NCBI GenBank assembly: GCA_035041965.1
Contig: JAPYMA010002772.1
Coordinates: 1 to 64,000, forward strand
Direction: 5' to 3'
DNA length: 64,000 nucleotides
Source of the DNA: Anisakis pegreffii
Taxonomy: Eukaryota; Nematoda; Chromadorea; Rhabditida; Anisakidae
Part shown: positions 50,615 through 62,874 of the stretch, in pieces
Position numbering within the stretch: position 1 is the first letter of the stretch
How the letters are laid out: the number at the start of each line of letters is the position of its first letter
Position numbers and translations under genes: made by a program
The notes under the pieces: generated by a model
Told to the model about the DNA's origin: nothing
Seen by the model: only the letters and a program-made list of their open reading frames with translations
Database searches by the model: none

Positions 50615-53165
50615 CTGCAATTTGTAGAATATGGCAAAAATTGAAACATAAACCATTAAAACCCACCTTAAGAAACGAAAACTGATCAGTAAAGACAAAT
50701 GTGAATTATTTTAAAAAAAGAGATCATGTGAAAGTCAGCTTATAGCAACTGTTGGTGAGTGGTACAATGAGATCAATGAAAATGGATTATTGACTGCAAA
50801 ATTAGTATGTATTGAATTTCCTAAGACTTTCGAAACACTGATAAACTGACTCATAAGTTACGTACACATGGGATGGATCAGTGTTTCTCACAGGGAGTGA
50901 AATTACCCATTTTGGGTAATTTGGAGGTGTCCAGAGGTAATGGAGGAGGTCGGGAAATCAGTAAGTATTCCGTGCAGTAGTTATTTTATGATAGAACGCC
51001 ATTGTGATGATGTTTTTTAACTCGGATACGTAAATGAGGTTACTTGATGGCAACACTCTTCATTCTCCTATTTTCTACATAGCATTAGGTCGTCCGGGCC
51101 TAACTGGATTCATTTTTTATAGTTATAGCAAGGTTTTCATTCTTTTCCTTGCTGTTACAATCGCTCTCATAACTTTTATCACCAAAAATGTTCTCTTCTG
51201 CTAATTTCTCATTCATTTCACTCAACAGTTTAAGTCAAATTCTCATTCTATTAAATACACTCTATAATTAATCATTTGACTGTCGAACGTTGTTGAGCAG
51301 TGATATTCGATTGTTGTATTGTTGATTTCGGCTGTCAACACTCGTCAACATATTCAGTAAATAGTATATGCTACAGAATAAGAAATTGATTCGAACTGTG
51401 AAGTGAAATGAGATGAAATGAATGAGAAAAACTCATTAAGAAAACGGTATTCACATGAAATAGTTATGAGAGTGAATAGAACACGTCTGAAAAGAATGAG
51501 AATCGTGTAATAGACAATAGCTTTTCATGCAATCATAATCGACTGCAGTAATGATCAACACAACGATCTCGGACACTAATTTCTTTTACACCGCTGAGAG
51601 ATTTCCATACATAAAAATAGTAAGTTCTTGTATCGAGATGGTAATGGCGACCTGCTAGATCATCAAAAGGGGTAATGGAGCACCCTAGCAATAGAACCAC
51701 TGGGATAGATGGACCCTTGTTACTAGGGTTGAATAATTTTTCAAACAAAAAACACAAAAAGTTACTGCCTTATTCAAACCATATCCGTTATATCCTGACT
51801 ATCACAAGGTTCAATTGTGAGTCCATCACTTTTCCTAACTTACGCGAACGACCTTACCGAGGTTTTGTGAAACCTTAACAACATATACACATTTCTGAAA
51901 CTAGAGAGTCTGGAGAGACCGATAGTGGAGAGAAACGGATATGGATCTATGCAAACCTGAGAGTACCGTTAGATTGAAAGTGGTGATCCTGATATTGCTA
52001 ATTGCTTGTATACGTTGATCAATGCGGGTACAATGTATCTGAGTGAACATCTCTGCTAGGTGAGATGGCATCAGAAAATGTCAACAAACACTGTCTGGCG
52101 TAGTTGATGAGCATCGAGCGAATGATCAGCAAAAAAGTGCGTGTCATGCAAAAAGCTCCAACAAATCACTTATAATCAGCGGCTTATGTGACCAACATGC
52201 TGTTGCAGGGCATTTACGTACAATTATGTTGTGCTGAAACATAAAAGTGGTGTGTGAGTCGAGTGCTTTGAAGGTGACTTCAATGCTCGCATAAGATGTT
52301 GCACGAGTGCAAGCAGATTGCTTCATTTAGTATGCATTCAGCTGGGAAGCAAAAAATTTCTCTCGACGGCCACTGACAAAATGAATTTCGAGCCAAGGTC
52401 AGTCCTAAGTTGGTAGACAGCCACCTAACCCTAAATATATGCGTGATTCAGTCAATGATTGTTCGAGAGAAGCTTTTGCAATTAAATTACATTCGAATCA
52501 TCACATTTGTATCCGATGTGAACTACGAATGGACCATTTCCGAGTCTCTGAATACTATTTTTCACTCTTAGAGCTTCTTAGTTGAAGTTGATCGGAAGTC
52601 GTAACCAATGACCAACAATTTCAACTTTTTAGTGTTTATCTGATGGCACTAGTGAACGCTGACACATTTTTATTTCCTAGATTACGGTAGGTTACGGTAG
52701 TTTTTGGCGAATCGTCGCTCCCTCGAGTATTTTTAAAAATATCAGACTGCGGAGTTGCCATGTGATTTTTTAATAATTTTTTTAATTTTCGTAAAGTTTT
52801 GAAAAGCTTTCTCAAATTATTTTCTGAAAAGGTTTCGAAGAAATTTTAAATGGTTTTGTTTTCATTGCAATTTTTTTGGATTGTTTGTTGAATTTGTTGA
52901 GTGTTGCTGAATGAACTGTTGTCTAATTAATGATGAATACATTGGTCAAGAAGAATATGTTAAACACATCACACTTCTTTATTTCAAAAGTTGCTTTGCA
53001 ATCTTGACACCGTCTCGGGATTGAAAAACGACCCCGGAATTAAACTCCGATACCAGGATTGAGGAACTCGCGGGATTTCGCAAACTCTAATCGCAATTAT
53101 ACGTCATCTGGTCAGTATGGAAATTCGTGAGTACTGTATTCAGTCGACCCGCTGATTCACGTGTG
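50615..53165. other. Gene-poor stretch
   Basis: About 2.5 kb. It should contain the 5' part of the preceding minus-strand gene if that gene has more exons, but I could not find them. A minus frame at 51533-51757 and another at 52144-52326 have no supporting evidence. A TTACGGTAG phrase is repeated near 52683 and 52692. Confidence 0.4.
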
Positions 53166-53393
53166 ATGGACAACCGAATAGTTTTTGACGAGATCGAACG
53201 AAATATATCGACATGGCTTGCTTCATCGTCTCAAACTTCTAAGCTACCGCACCCGAAACTACTACTTGTTACTGAATTACTAAATCTTCTCACATCACTC
53301 AGAACGGACATTGTAACGAAATTGTGCATGAGAATGGTTCGAGCAATTCATGAAATGATGCGACAGTACAGTCATGACACGACTGAGGTGTAA
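53166..53393 (+). CDS. Possible small protein, unidentified
   Basis: The ATG at 53166 opens a 75-residue frame (MDNRIVFDEIERNISTWLAS... LLNLLTSLRTDIVTKLCMRM) ending in TAA. It is helical and Leu-rich and looks more like coding than the AT-driven frames nearby. It could also be a last exon, because TATTCAG lies 16 bases upstream of usable in-frame sequence. No family was recognised. Confidence 0.28.
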   Translation: MDNRIVFDEIERNISTWLASSSQTSKLPHPKLLLVTELLNLLTSLRTDIVTKLCMRMVRAIHEMMRQYSHDTTEV

Positions 53394-53659
53394 ACAACGT
53401 TTTTTCGAGAAATAGTGTTTATTGACGATGATAAGTACAGCAGAGAGCGGATAGAATTCATTGGCTCATGATCGTGTTGAACGCAAACAATCGGGACAAT
53501 GAATGGAAAAGAATAATTTTGTACTTCTAGATGTCTGCTGTTGCACGAATACGCCAATATCAGTGCAACGGTAGACATCTGCAAATAGAAAATAATTCTA
53601 CTTCGTTGACAGTGAAATGATGCAACATCGATACTGTAAAAATTCGATGAGAAATGATC

Positions 53660-53776
53660 GATTGCGGGGCCACTGCCTCTGAATAAGTGGTTGTAATCGA
53701 TTGCGGGGCCATTGCCTCTGAATAAGTGGTTATAATGGATTGCGGGGCCATTGCCTCTGAATAAGTGGTTACAATC
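53660..53776. repeat. 39-bp tandem repeat, 3.0 copies
   Basis: Three adjacent copies (53660-53698, 53699-53737, 53738-53776) of a unit beginning GATTGCGGGGCCATTGCCTC and ending AATAAGTGGTTATAAT(C/G). They differ at only a few positions. The unit length is a multiple of three, so several frames stay open across it. Confidence 0.95.
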
Positions 53777-54759
53777 GTTGCGATAGCGAGTTTCATATTT
53801 ATCATTTGTAAAGAAGACCGAATGGAACAATCAACGAACGATATAAGAAATGCAACAATGAATCAGTGCAATATATGAATAGAGAACCAGTTATGCTTGA
53901 GTGTAACAGGCAATTGAACAATGGTACGTACGTACATTTTATTGCCACACAATGTACATGTTTTTCTTATTGCTACGAAACAACTGGATAGAAGTTAAGT
54001 GAAAATGCAGAAAAAAAAGGCCATTGATGGGCTAATCGCTCACCACATGTCCCGAGAATCATTGCTATAACGTTTGGTAAAATACGAAGGAACCCAACCC
54101 ATAAACATCCAAAATAAGTACACAATAAATACCAAACAAAAATCATTGAGCGCTTATAAGATTACGATATGGTACACTTTAACCCTCGCATGACAGAAAT
54201 TTCTAATGATCTGAACAATTTTTTAATTCTAGTTACGGTTGAGAGAACGAACAAAGTCACAAAATCTCAGGTCTGTGTTTACAATATACATAAAATTACG
54301 CAAGATGGCGCCGGACCTCTTAAGTGCGATTGTCATGCGAGGGTGAACGTAGAACTCTGCGACGAATTCGAAAAGATGCTAAAATTATAACAATAAATGT
54401 ACACGTCTCAACAACGTACCACTATTCAACCACCCGATGTGATTTATAATTCCATTAACTGATCAATTCGCGTTATCAACACTGCAACAAAGGAATACAA
54501 ATAACGAACAGAATCACAAAAAAATTAACAGAAGTAAGAATGATGCTAAGATTGTTTCTTAAATTTCAAAACACAAAACCATACGATTTTAATCGAAACG
54601 AAAAAAACAATCACTTCATTCCCCTTGGTTGTAGAGGTATTTCATTGTTATTAACAAAATCACAACTTATTCCCAATTTCACTTCACCTATATTCAGCAT
54701 CATTTTAACATACATAACTGAAATGAATGATTCAATGAGTCATTTTTAAAGACATACCT
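53777..54759. other. Spacer with one weak open frame
   Basis: About 980 bases. A 73-codon + strand frame with a true ATG at 54169-54390 contains QDGAGPLKCDCHARVNVELC, but it lies over an acceptor-like TTTTTAATTCTAG and has no partner exon. No other feature was seen. Confidence 0.35.
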
Positions 54760-57407
54760 TTAGACGTTATTCACCTCGCCACGTGATGCAAAACCGTCGA
54801 TTTTACTTTGAAGAGAGAGCACTCGCTTCTTATAACTCTCGTATACACGACGGCATTTCTCGTTACACTCTTGGTTCTCTTCGTGCAGTACCTTCAATTT
54901 ACCGATTGCGTACAGACAGACAAGCAACGGGACGCTTACGCACTTCTCGTGGGTAATGATATCACTTATTACCTCATTTCAATTTCATACTCCTTACTGT
55001 GAGCAATTATGACATTTCGTACGTTTAAAGTGCTTAATGCGCGAAGAGTAATGGTATTGTTTTTTGTTGCATCAGTGCTTTTGGTCCTGGATAAATCTTC
55101 AATTTTGCATTGAAATTCGCATTCATCTGTATAATTTCTAATGCGCTGTGATAATCAACAACTAACCTTCACAATTTCCTCCAGATCAATCACCTTCGCG
55201 TGCTCATCTGCATATTGCTTTTTCATTTCTTCTAGTCTCGCAGTCAACTCCTTAAGATATTATAACTGGACCGATTAAGTAAGAAGTTATACTAGACCAA
55301 AGATGATTGATTCATGCAACAGCTTAATGGTTTGTGAGCGATATCTTTATCACTCTATTGATGTAATCACATTTAGGGTAGATAAAGCATGAGAATCATA
55401 AGAGATCTTGATAAAAACCAACATCAATAAGATCCGACTGCATTTTTCCTTGGTGAATCAACTGCTGATGCGCAGCAATATCCGACGCAAAGTTACTGCT
55501 ACCATCTCAAATTATTATATTATCATAGAATCGTCCAACTGGGAAATTAATGCAGCTAACCATCATTTGGATTGAAAAGCACAACAAGACGAACCAGCAA
55601 GATGGATTACTTGATTTTGCTCAACTTCATTTTACTTGTTCATCGTCAAAAATAAACTACAAGTTTTCATCTTCAGGTTTTACCTGAACGCGCTCAGATC
55701 AAACGATTATCCTGTCAGAGGCTCTACATCTTCTTCCTTCACTTCAAACTCGGTCCCGATAATGTGCAAAAATAATACTGGATAACAAAATAAGAGATCA
55801 ATTTTTATGTTTGGATGAGAGTTTCGGAGTGCTATTCACAACAAGGAATTAATCGTGAGAGAACGGTTAATCGCATACCGTTAAATGCAGTATTCGTCAA
55901 TGCAATGTTTTGTTCACGAATGATGTCATCGTACTGAAGTTTTTGAGCGATAAGACCGTCGATCTGCTCACTGAAAAACACCGAAAAGCACGTCACGACT
56001 CATTCAAAAGCGATCACTCCTTCAGCAAACGATCGTTGCAGTATACAGCGATAGAATTAATATGTAGTGATTTCACTTTGATTCATATGGTCACAACTCA
56101 TCAATCATCACGAATATTGAAATGATTAGAACACATCGATTAAGTTCGCATACCTCATTTCCCTAGTTTTGCAATCCTTTTCGATCATTTCATTCTGCAT
56201 ACGTTCCTTTTCATGCTCTAATTCTCGAACGCGAGCACTCAACGAATTATTCTACAAAATCGTTTAATTTATGATTTAACAACTCTTCAATGATTCAAAC
56301 CAATCGAATATTGGAACGAATCGCAGAATACAAATGGAACATATAAGAAATTCCCCACCTCTTCGCATTTTTTGATGAGAGTTTTTTTGAGTAGCTCACT
56401 TTCTTTTTTCATTGTATCCTGAGCAGCATTGTAGTCGGCACGGATCGACTCAACTGCACTCAGCGGGTCAATAACTGAACATTTCAGAGGAATTAATATT
56501 GGCAACTTCCGAAGAATTTCTCAAGTTTTCACGCACCAGTTCACTCCAACATCAACCCACACTGAACGCTTTTCACAAACAATTTACGAAAATTGATTAA
56601 TAACTTGAAAATTTCCAACGACAGAACAAATGAACCGAAAATTTCACTTGACAAATCGTTTAGATCCAACGAATTTTGTCCTCGTTGCGATGTCGAGCCA
56701 TTTGTGTTGAGTGCACTTGAACTTGCAGAACGATTTGCACCGGAAGAAAGAGTTGCCGACGGCGATGTTCCTGTAAGCAGACAGTTCACCATACTTTGCG
56801 CCAACAACGGTGTAGATGAAGCGCTGTCTTGACGAGCGGAACCACCATAGCTAGCCGAGGCAGTACTCGAATCGATCACTGCAGACGATTGCATGCTTGG
56901 CACAATGCTAATGTTACTCATTGTGAGTGGTACGCCAGGAACGCTGCCTCCATTTCTGCTACCCTCTGCACGTTGGATTGACGACGAGTTCGCATTGGAT
57001 GAGTCATGATCATTAGATATCAACTGAAGAAGAGTTTGAGGTGAGAAAGAAAGACAATTGCATCATTGTGTAACAGTCGGTGAGTCATCCAACTTGAGGG
57101 CGTTTAAGTGACGATCACTTCAAAGAATTATCCATAAAATTCTACTGATAGAATGTCTCTTGTTTGACGGATGACATAAATGGCAGTAAATAAACGATTC
57201 AAGAATGGGAACGAAAGGCCTGTGAGCATTACATATCACAACAATTCAGTGAACAAATACAAATCGGTGAGATAAGTAGTGAAAACGGAACGCTACCTCA
57301 AAATCGTCGTCATCAACCGAGTGGTACGAACGTTCGTTTGTAAGCGTATTACTGTTTGAAGCCACACTGCGATCGAGAAGCGTGTTATCTTTTGATGAGG
57401 CGCTCAT
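54760..57407 (-). CDS. Ser/Thr-rich N-terminus plus coiled-coil protein
   Basis: Family not recognised. Eight exons on the minus strand (57297-57407, 56636-57023, 56359-56474, 56154-56251, 55879-55970, 55728-55777, 55167-55250, 54760-54891) sum to 356 residues in phase. The first 37 residues end in an acidic DDDDFE. The second exon is Ser/Asn/Gly-rich and probably disordered. From about residue 165 the protein is coiled coil: DTMKKESELLKKTLIKKCEE, RVRELEHEKERMQNEMIEKD and LTARLEEMKKQYADEHAKV. This layout is common in golgins, centrosomal proteins and adaptor proteins; none can be chosen. Two donors for exon 2 (after 56636 or after 56648) keep the frame. The final exon may instead use a GTGAAT donor after SRGE and continue. 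The 50-base exon at 55728 is the weakest. Confidence 0.62.
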
Positions 57408-59744
57408 TTTCTTAAGTTGAATTCTTGAAACATATCGATTTGTTGCTTAAGGTTAGAATCGTAAAAGGTTGAGCACACTGGCTACAGTCAAAATAAAGGC
57501 CAGTCGCGAAGGGAGTTCATAAAACGTTAATTGTGCAGTTCAGCAACTTAATTCATAACCGCAAGTCTCGATGCACCGAACCGGAACAAAATCTACCCGG
57601 CCGGGTCAAAGTAATCTATCGTCCCACAAATTCCGGTTCGGTCCAGCTCGATAAGTCTTCGTTTGGCCCGGTAGTCCGGGATCGTCAATCCCACACATTA
57701 CTTGAAAAATGATAACATAACTGAATTCTAAACCTGACCGCTTCGCACGATTAATATCAGCCCAGATTCATCGGCTAGAACCAGGAATGATTATCCTATA
57801 GTAATCCAAGAAGCTCAAGAAAAGAGAAATAAAGATGACTCTAACAATCATTTGCAAGAGCGGGTGATACTACAGGAAGAAGCGAATGAGAATTCAATTA
57901 TCATATCAGTAATGCAACATGACATAGTAGTGGTATTAGAACTATCGATAACGCATAACGACCCGTCACGTAGCACATTCAACAGAGCAAAAACCCAGTT
58001 CCACCCAGGCAGCAAATTTCATCAGAAGATGAATCAGCTGGCAATGGTAGGGCAATGCTCATTGGTAGGGCATGCTTTGCGAAAACGTTAGAGAGACAGA
58101 TACGTAGAGAAAACACGTTTACAATCGTAAGTGCATCATCGATATGAATTGAACGATGAAACATTGGTAACTGCTTTATAAAATTGCATTATGACCGAAA
58201 TTCCAACGACAAAAACGAAAAAACGTTTTGTTGGGAATTAAAACATCTGTCAGATTCCCTTTTGAGTTTGAATATTTTCTCTGAAGTAATATCTGCGAAA
58301 CATCTGATTGTGAGTTGATCATAAAGCATTCTTCACCTTCCAAATACACAGAAGAGGTGCTTACGAGGTTATGACGCGGTGCATAGCCGTCGTTACCCAT
58401 TTCTGGAACGTTATCAAACCATGCCGAATGGTAATCTTATTGAAGTGTTTCAAGTTCACCACCGACTCAATTGTATTGGAAGGTGCGACCAGCGAATTAC
58501 CTAACCGACATGACCTATTCGAGAGAATGAATTGCTCTCCTTCAGTTGCAATTTCATACGGATGAACAGGCTAGCAGCGGTGCATTTTATACTGATTCGG
58601 TCGAGTCAGGCTCACGTTCAGACCTGGTGTCAAGTTTTCGACTCAAGTCTCTTGTTCCTTTTTTATCATCATCGATTTCATGATGAACTCTCATCGGAAA
58701 GCAATCGCATATATGTGTCCGAAATTTGTCATTAATCACCTCTTATTCAAAGGATGCAAAAGCGGTTCAGAAGTCTATGTATTACAGCACATCTTGCTTA
58801 ATTTTATTATTTATCGATACATTCTCTCTGAAATTCTCTTTGATTCCATCCATCAAACAGTTGTAAACACAATATGTCCGATCGTCAATGCATCGAAACA
58901 AACGAGAAAAATTTTCAAACCAGTGATCGTTTCTCATCAGTTTCCATGACTTTCCCTGTTCGAACGCATTTGACTTGTTACGATGCTAAATTATCCTCTT
59001 ACTTCACATACTTTCTGACAGGTTTATCCGTCTTAAATATTCCAAGACAACCAGTCTATCAGTCGAAGTGCTTTGCTGTTCTTTCGTATTTTATCACGAA
59101 CACGTTTTCATCTATGTTCGTATTGATTTATCACATATTTTTCCACTTCATTGATATGCATTTTATCTCACTATCAGTTAATGAAAAGTATCAAAAAGCG
59201 GTTAACTCGATTCGTATTTTAATATCCAAGTGGCTTGGTGTATCTTTAGGTGCGATCAATTCTTACGAAATCTTGGTAATAATTAGACTTACGCGTTTTT
59301 GTCGCGCTACATATGTGGATAGATTTTAAACGTTTACTATGTACTCACATCCCGTTCGCTCACCGATTGACTACTGCCTGTTTAAATGATTACCTACTTC
59401 ACGACTTCGGTGCTAAACATCTCCACCAGCCAGTTAGTTATCTCGTCTTGTTTACTCGTATTCAAGCAGTTAGTTCTCGCTGCACTCTGTTCCATCAGCT
59501 ATCGCTTACTTTGACCATAAACTAACGTTGCCGTTTTGATTTACCGAAAACTTGGTTCGTAAACCGAGCGAGCCCTCAGTGCATACACCAAAACATATTC
59601 TAATTAGAACGTGATAGATTCTATATGGCAGAGAAAATTATTGTGTAAACGAGGGCATTTCATGAAACGGGTGTTTTAGCTTGAGGGAATATGAGAGGCA
59701 TGAACGGTTATATTTAAACATCAATAGTGGATATCAGTAAAGGA
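57408..59744. other. Intergenic stretch
   Basis: About 2.3 kb with no supportable gene. It contains the nested inverted repeat at 57575-57642. A 151-codon ATG-started + frame at 58874-59329 is Phe/Ser/Ile-rich and has no recognisable domain, so I leave it out as a gene. Confidence 0.4.
57575..57642. repeat. GC-rich nested inverted repeat
   Basis: Perfect 12-base arms ACCGAACCGGAA (57575-57586) and TTCCGGTTCGGT (57631-57642) enclose a 12-base perfect palindrome ACCCGGCCGGGT (57595-57606). It stands out from the AT-rich surroundings and may be a small transposon remnant or a structured element. Confidence 0.85.
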
Positions 59745-62700
59745 TCATGTTATGAGGGCTTGTTTCATTGCTTCGTCCAGGAATCGATCCACGAACTCGT
59801 TCACACTGCTCTCAAAATGTTTTTCGCTGGTGCTTGATGTCGCGTCGTTCTTGTCCACTGACTGAAATGATGAATCAAACATATGCTGCTGCACGCAACC
59901 AGTGATTATTATAATTTTTATAAAATCAGATCATTACATTAACAGGTGGATTCACCGAAAAGCACGAACAATACCGCATTAAGAGACGTAAACCAGGAGC
60001 TGATTAAGTGCATAAATAAATACTTCTCGTTTATCCAAAAGTTACACAACAATCGACTGAAACGAAACGCGCATCAAACCTCGAAGCAAGATAGGATCGA
60101 AACAATAACGCATATAATCTCTGAACCAAATGAAAAATTTCCTCGTAATTCATTCGTTAAAAAGGTGTTTCATTGCCAGGTAAATTCCTCAAGAGATTCT
60201 TTGATAATGTTGACCTGTTTTTGAGGAATACATCTTATCGAACCGAATGACACACGTCGTCCACGATGTTGAGCTGTGATTCGGTCTGTTGATAGCAGAT
60301 TTGTTGAGCTTTGTTGAGGGGTACCAAAATGAATATCTTCGACTTTTGGTTTGTCTTTTGGCTGCATACTTTTCAAATCAGCCAACGTCTTTGATTGAAT
60401 ACCTGCAGTTGTTTCTGTACTACGAACATAGGATAGCGTTGAAGAGAGAGAAGATTCTGCTCTCTGATTTATTAAGAAGTCTTCCTTTCGTGAAAGTATT
60501 TCGTAATTCACTGCTTCATTGTGGAATTTTTTCATCACCTTCCAATTCATTGAAAAGGCTTCGTTTTTTTCTGAATGTTAGCTATCAATATGGAAAGAAT
60601 TCGAGAAAGAAACATGGCGACTTCAATGCAAATAACATACCAGTAAGTAGAGAATGCAATTTCACTTCGCATAATTGCCCATTCGTTTGAAATTCGACTT
60701 GTTTCCGAGTGTTAACGGATATAAGGAATTGGGTTAAATCAAATGAACGCGCCTTTATTTCTGCATTATCGTAGAACAAATCTCCAATCGGCAATATATA
60801 CAACTAAATTGAAAGTTCCATCAAGCTGCTATAGTTATATCAAATTCATTTCGCTGAATTCCTCTTTCTTTTTCAAATTCGTTTTCCAACAATTCGCGTG
60901 ATTCAATACAAACATATTCATGAAATAATATCAACGAAAAGCACTGACTGTTTCTTTGTTTAAATTGATTGACAAAAGAATATTGATAGCCGAGAAAGTC
61001 ACCAATATAATATTAATGATATTGAATGATGTGAAGAGGCATACTTGGAAAGGTAATGAAATTTTATTGAAATACGTTATGACGTTGTTGAGAACAACGG
61101 AAAGGTAAGGCCAAACAATGCTCATTGCATTCTCAATGCGGGAGTCATCCTCTAAATCAGCACCATCAATACGCCCAGATACTTCGACAATATTTGCTCC
61201 ATGCTGCGCGATACCAATGCGCACCTGAACACCTAACATGATCATTAAACAACCGCAATACTCTTCGATTGTTTCCGTCTCCAGTAACAATGCGGTCAGA
61301 AACTATGCCGACTTTAAATTGCTTGAAGCTAATTGAATGCACAAATTGAGTTGTAATACAAAAATGACTTCTTCACACTTCTAAAACATTGTCCAATATT
61401 TCGATACTATTGCTGCTATTCTTATTTCGTTTTCCTTCCAATAATGCCTCAGTCGCTTCCGATTGATGCAATTTCCTTACTTCATTTAATCATTTCTTCC
61501 TCTCTTTTTGTGTTACAACTAAAAACTCAGTTTCAGCCTCTTGCGGTCCTCGACTTCTGTGAATAAGTTGATAACAAACCGCATCGTGCTTCAGTAATAC
61601 ACCGCATTTCCAACCGTAACTATATGGCCACTTCCTAACGCCTAAAGCGTCCTGTATGAGTGCTTCCAGTTCTGCGTCCAGCAGACACCAGTACGGAAAT
61701 ACGAATTTGAACGTTACTTGAAGTTCATCATCTCGTGGAAAGTTCGACCAATGCAGTGCCTTGAGGAAATGAGCAAATTGAGGGCATGTATTCAAGACTG
61801 AAACTCAAAGCATTCTAATGAACGAAATCAGTAGCACGAACCGGTGCTTTAGTGGTCAGTGACGAGCTGGGTACATCGGTGAAACTGAATCCTTTCATTG
61901 ATGACGAATTGTGTAAAATTGATAGAATTGTTGACTGAAACAAAAAAGTGCAATAACTTTAACACGTCTTGAATTAATTGATAAAAAACATTCGAATAAC
62001 ACCGAAACTGGTGTTACAAATAGTGTTCATCGAGGAGCAATTTTTTGCACGGGGGGGGGATACCCGCGGGGAGTAAATTGGACGGGAGGGTCCCCGCAAA
62101 AAAGTCGGGGAGTAAATTGCGCGGGGGGGAGCGCTCCCCGCGTTCCCCGCCGGGGTCCCCGACGGGGACCCCGTTCTCCGACGAACACTAGTTGCAAACT
62201 AACGACAGTATGAAAGATGAAATTCCGCCGAAAAGTCTGGATATTAAAATGGGATTTTCTGGCATTTGTGAAATGTGCTTGGAAACGATGAGAGTATCAA
62301 GGATAATGTCGCGTGAAAAGATACGATCGAGCGGAATCAATATATGTGGAGTGGAACCTTGAAGGTGGATTCATTCAATGAAATGAATGAGTGGTTTGTT
62401 TGAGGTGTTACTTTCAACCATGATTTTAACACACCAATTCGCTCATTACGAGCCGCACACTCGTTCATCAGTCTGAAATTTGATACGTTGATATCGCTGG
62501 ATAATTTTTGTGACCACCAGAATGTGTCTGAATTGTATTTTGAAAATCCGAAACGGGACACTCTTCGACTGTAAATAAGGACTCAGTTAAGACACACATT
62601 ATTTCGTTCACACAAAAACATCATTTTCATTGTGGTTCAGTTCATACTGTAAACGTATGCTAAACAAATCAACAAACTGCAGCTGTTCGATCTCATCCTG

Positions 62701-62874
62701 CCAGACTTTAGTTCGTGCACAGTTCAGCTCATCAATAGTTGACTTGATCACATCGATATCTTCAGCTCTCCAAATTTTTTGCACAAAAATCAACGATGTT
62801 TTTTCCTGAATAAAGAACAGTGATGGTTGCGTGGGCCATAACAAGAAAGACAAACACATAACATACAATCGCAT
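59745..62874 (-). CDS. Unidentified ~560-residue protein, possibly lipid-binding
   Basis: Eight exons on the minus strand (62612-62874, 62412-62568, 61838-61934, 61520-61797, 61045-61302, 60641-60803, 60215-60570, 59745-59861) give 562 residues in phase. Using a TGTTCAG acceptor at 61225 instead shortens exon 5 to 61045-61224. The N-terminus MRLYVMCLSFLLWPTQPSLF could be a signal peptide or membrane anchor. A central region (HFLKALHWSNFPRDDELQVT, then SIVWPYLSVVLNNVITYFNK) alternates strands with a long amphipathic helix, in a way that weakly recalls TULIP/SMP lipid-transfer domains. That is a guess. The C-terminal third is polar, with a basic RRVSFGS site. The intron between exons 3 and 4 is only 40 bases. 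A GC-rich MITE sits in the intron between exons 2 and 3. Confidence 0.62.
62021..62190. mobile_element. GC-rich hAT-like MITE, copy 4 (intronic)
   Basis: A 170-bp element with inverted ends TAGTGTTCATCG / complement TAGTGTTCGTCG. It is flanked by GTTACAAA (62013-62020) and GTTGCAAA (62191-62198), an 8-bp duplication with one mismatch. The interior shares GGGGAGTAAATTG, AAAAAAGTCGGGGAG and [20 protein letters not shown] phrases with the other copies. It lies in an intron of the minus-strand gene 59745-62874. Confidence 0.78.

Noticed and set aside
53372..53830. 152-codon minus frame spanning the 39-bp repeat
   Set aside because: It is kept open mainly by the tandem repeat, whose unit is a multiple of three. 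Two other frames are also open across it.
58874..59329. 151-codon ATG-started + frame
   Set aside because: AT-driven composition rich in Phe, Ser and Ile, no recognisable domain, no splice or polyadenylation context. Not excluded, but not supportable.
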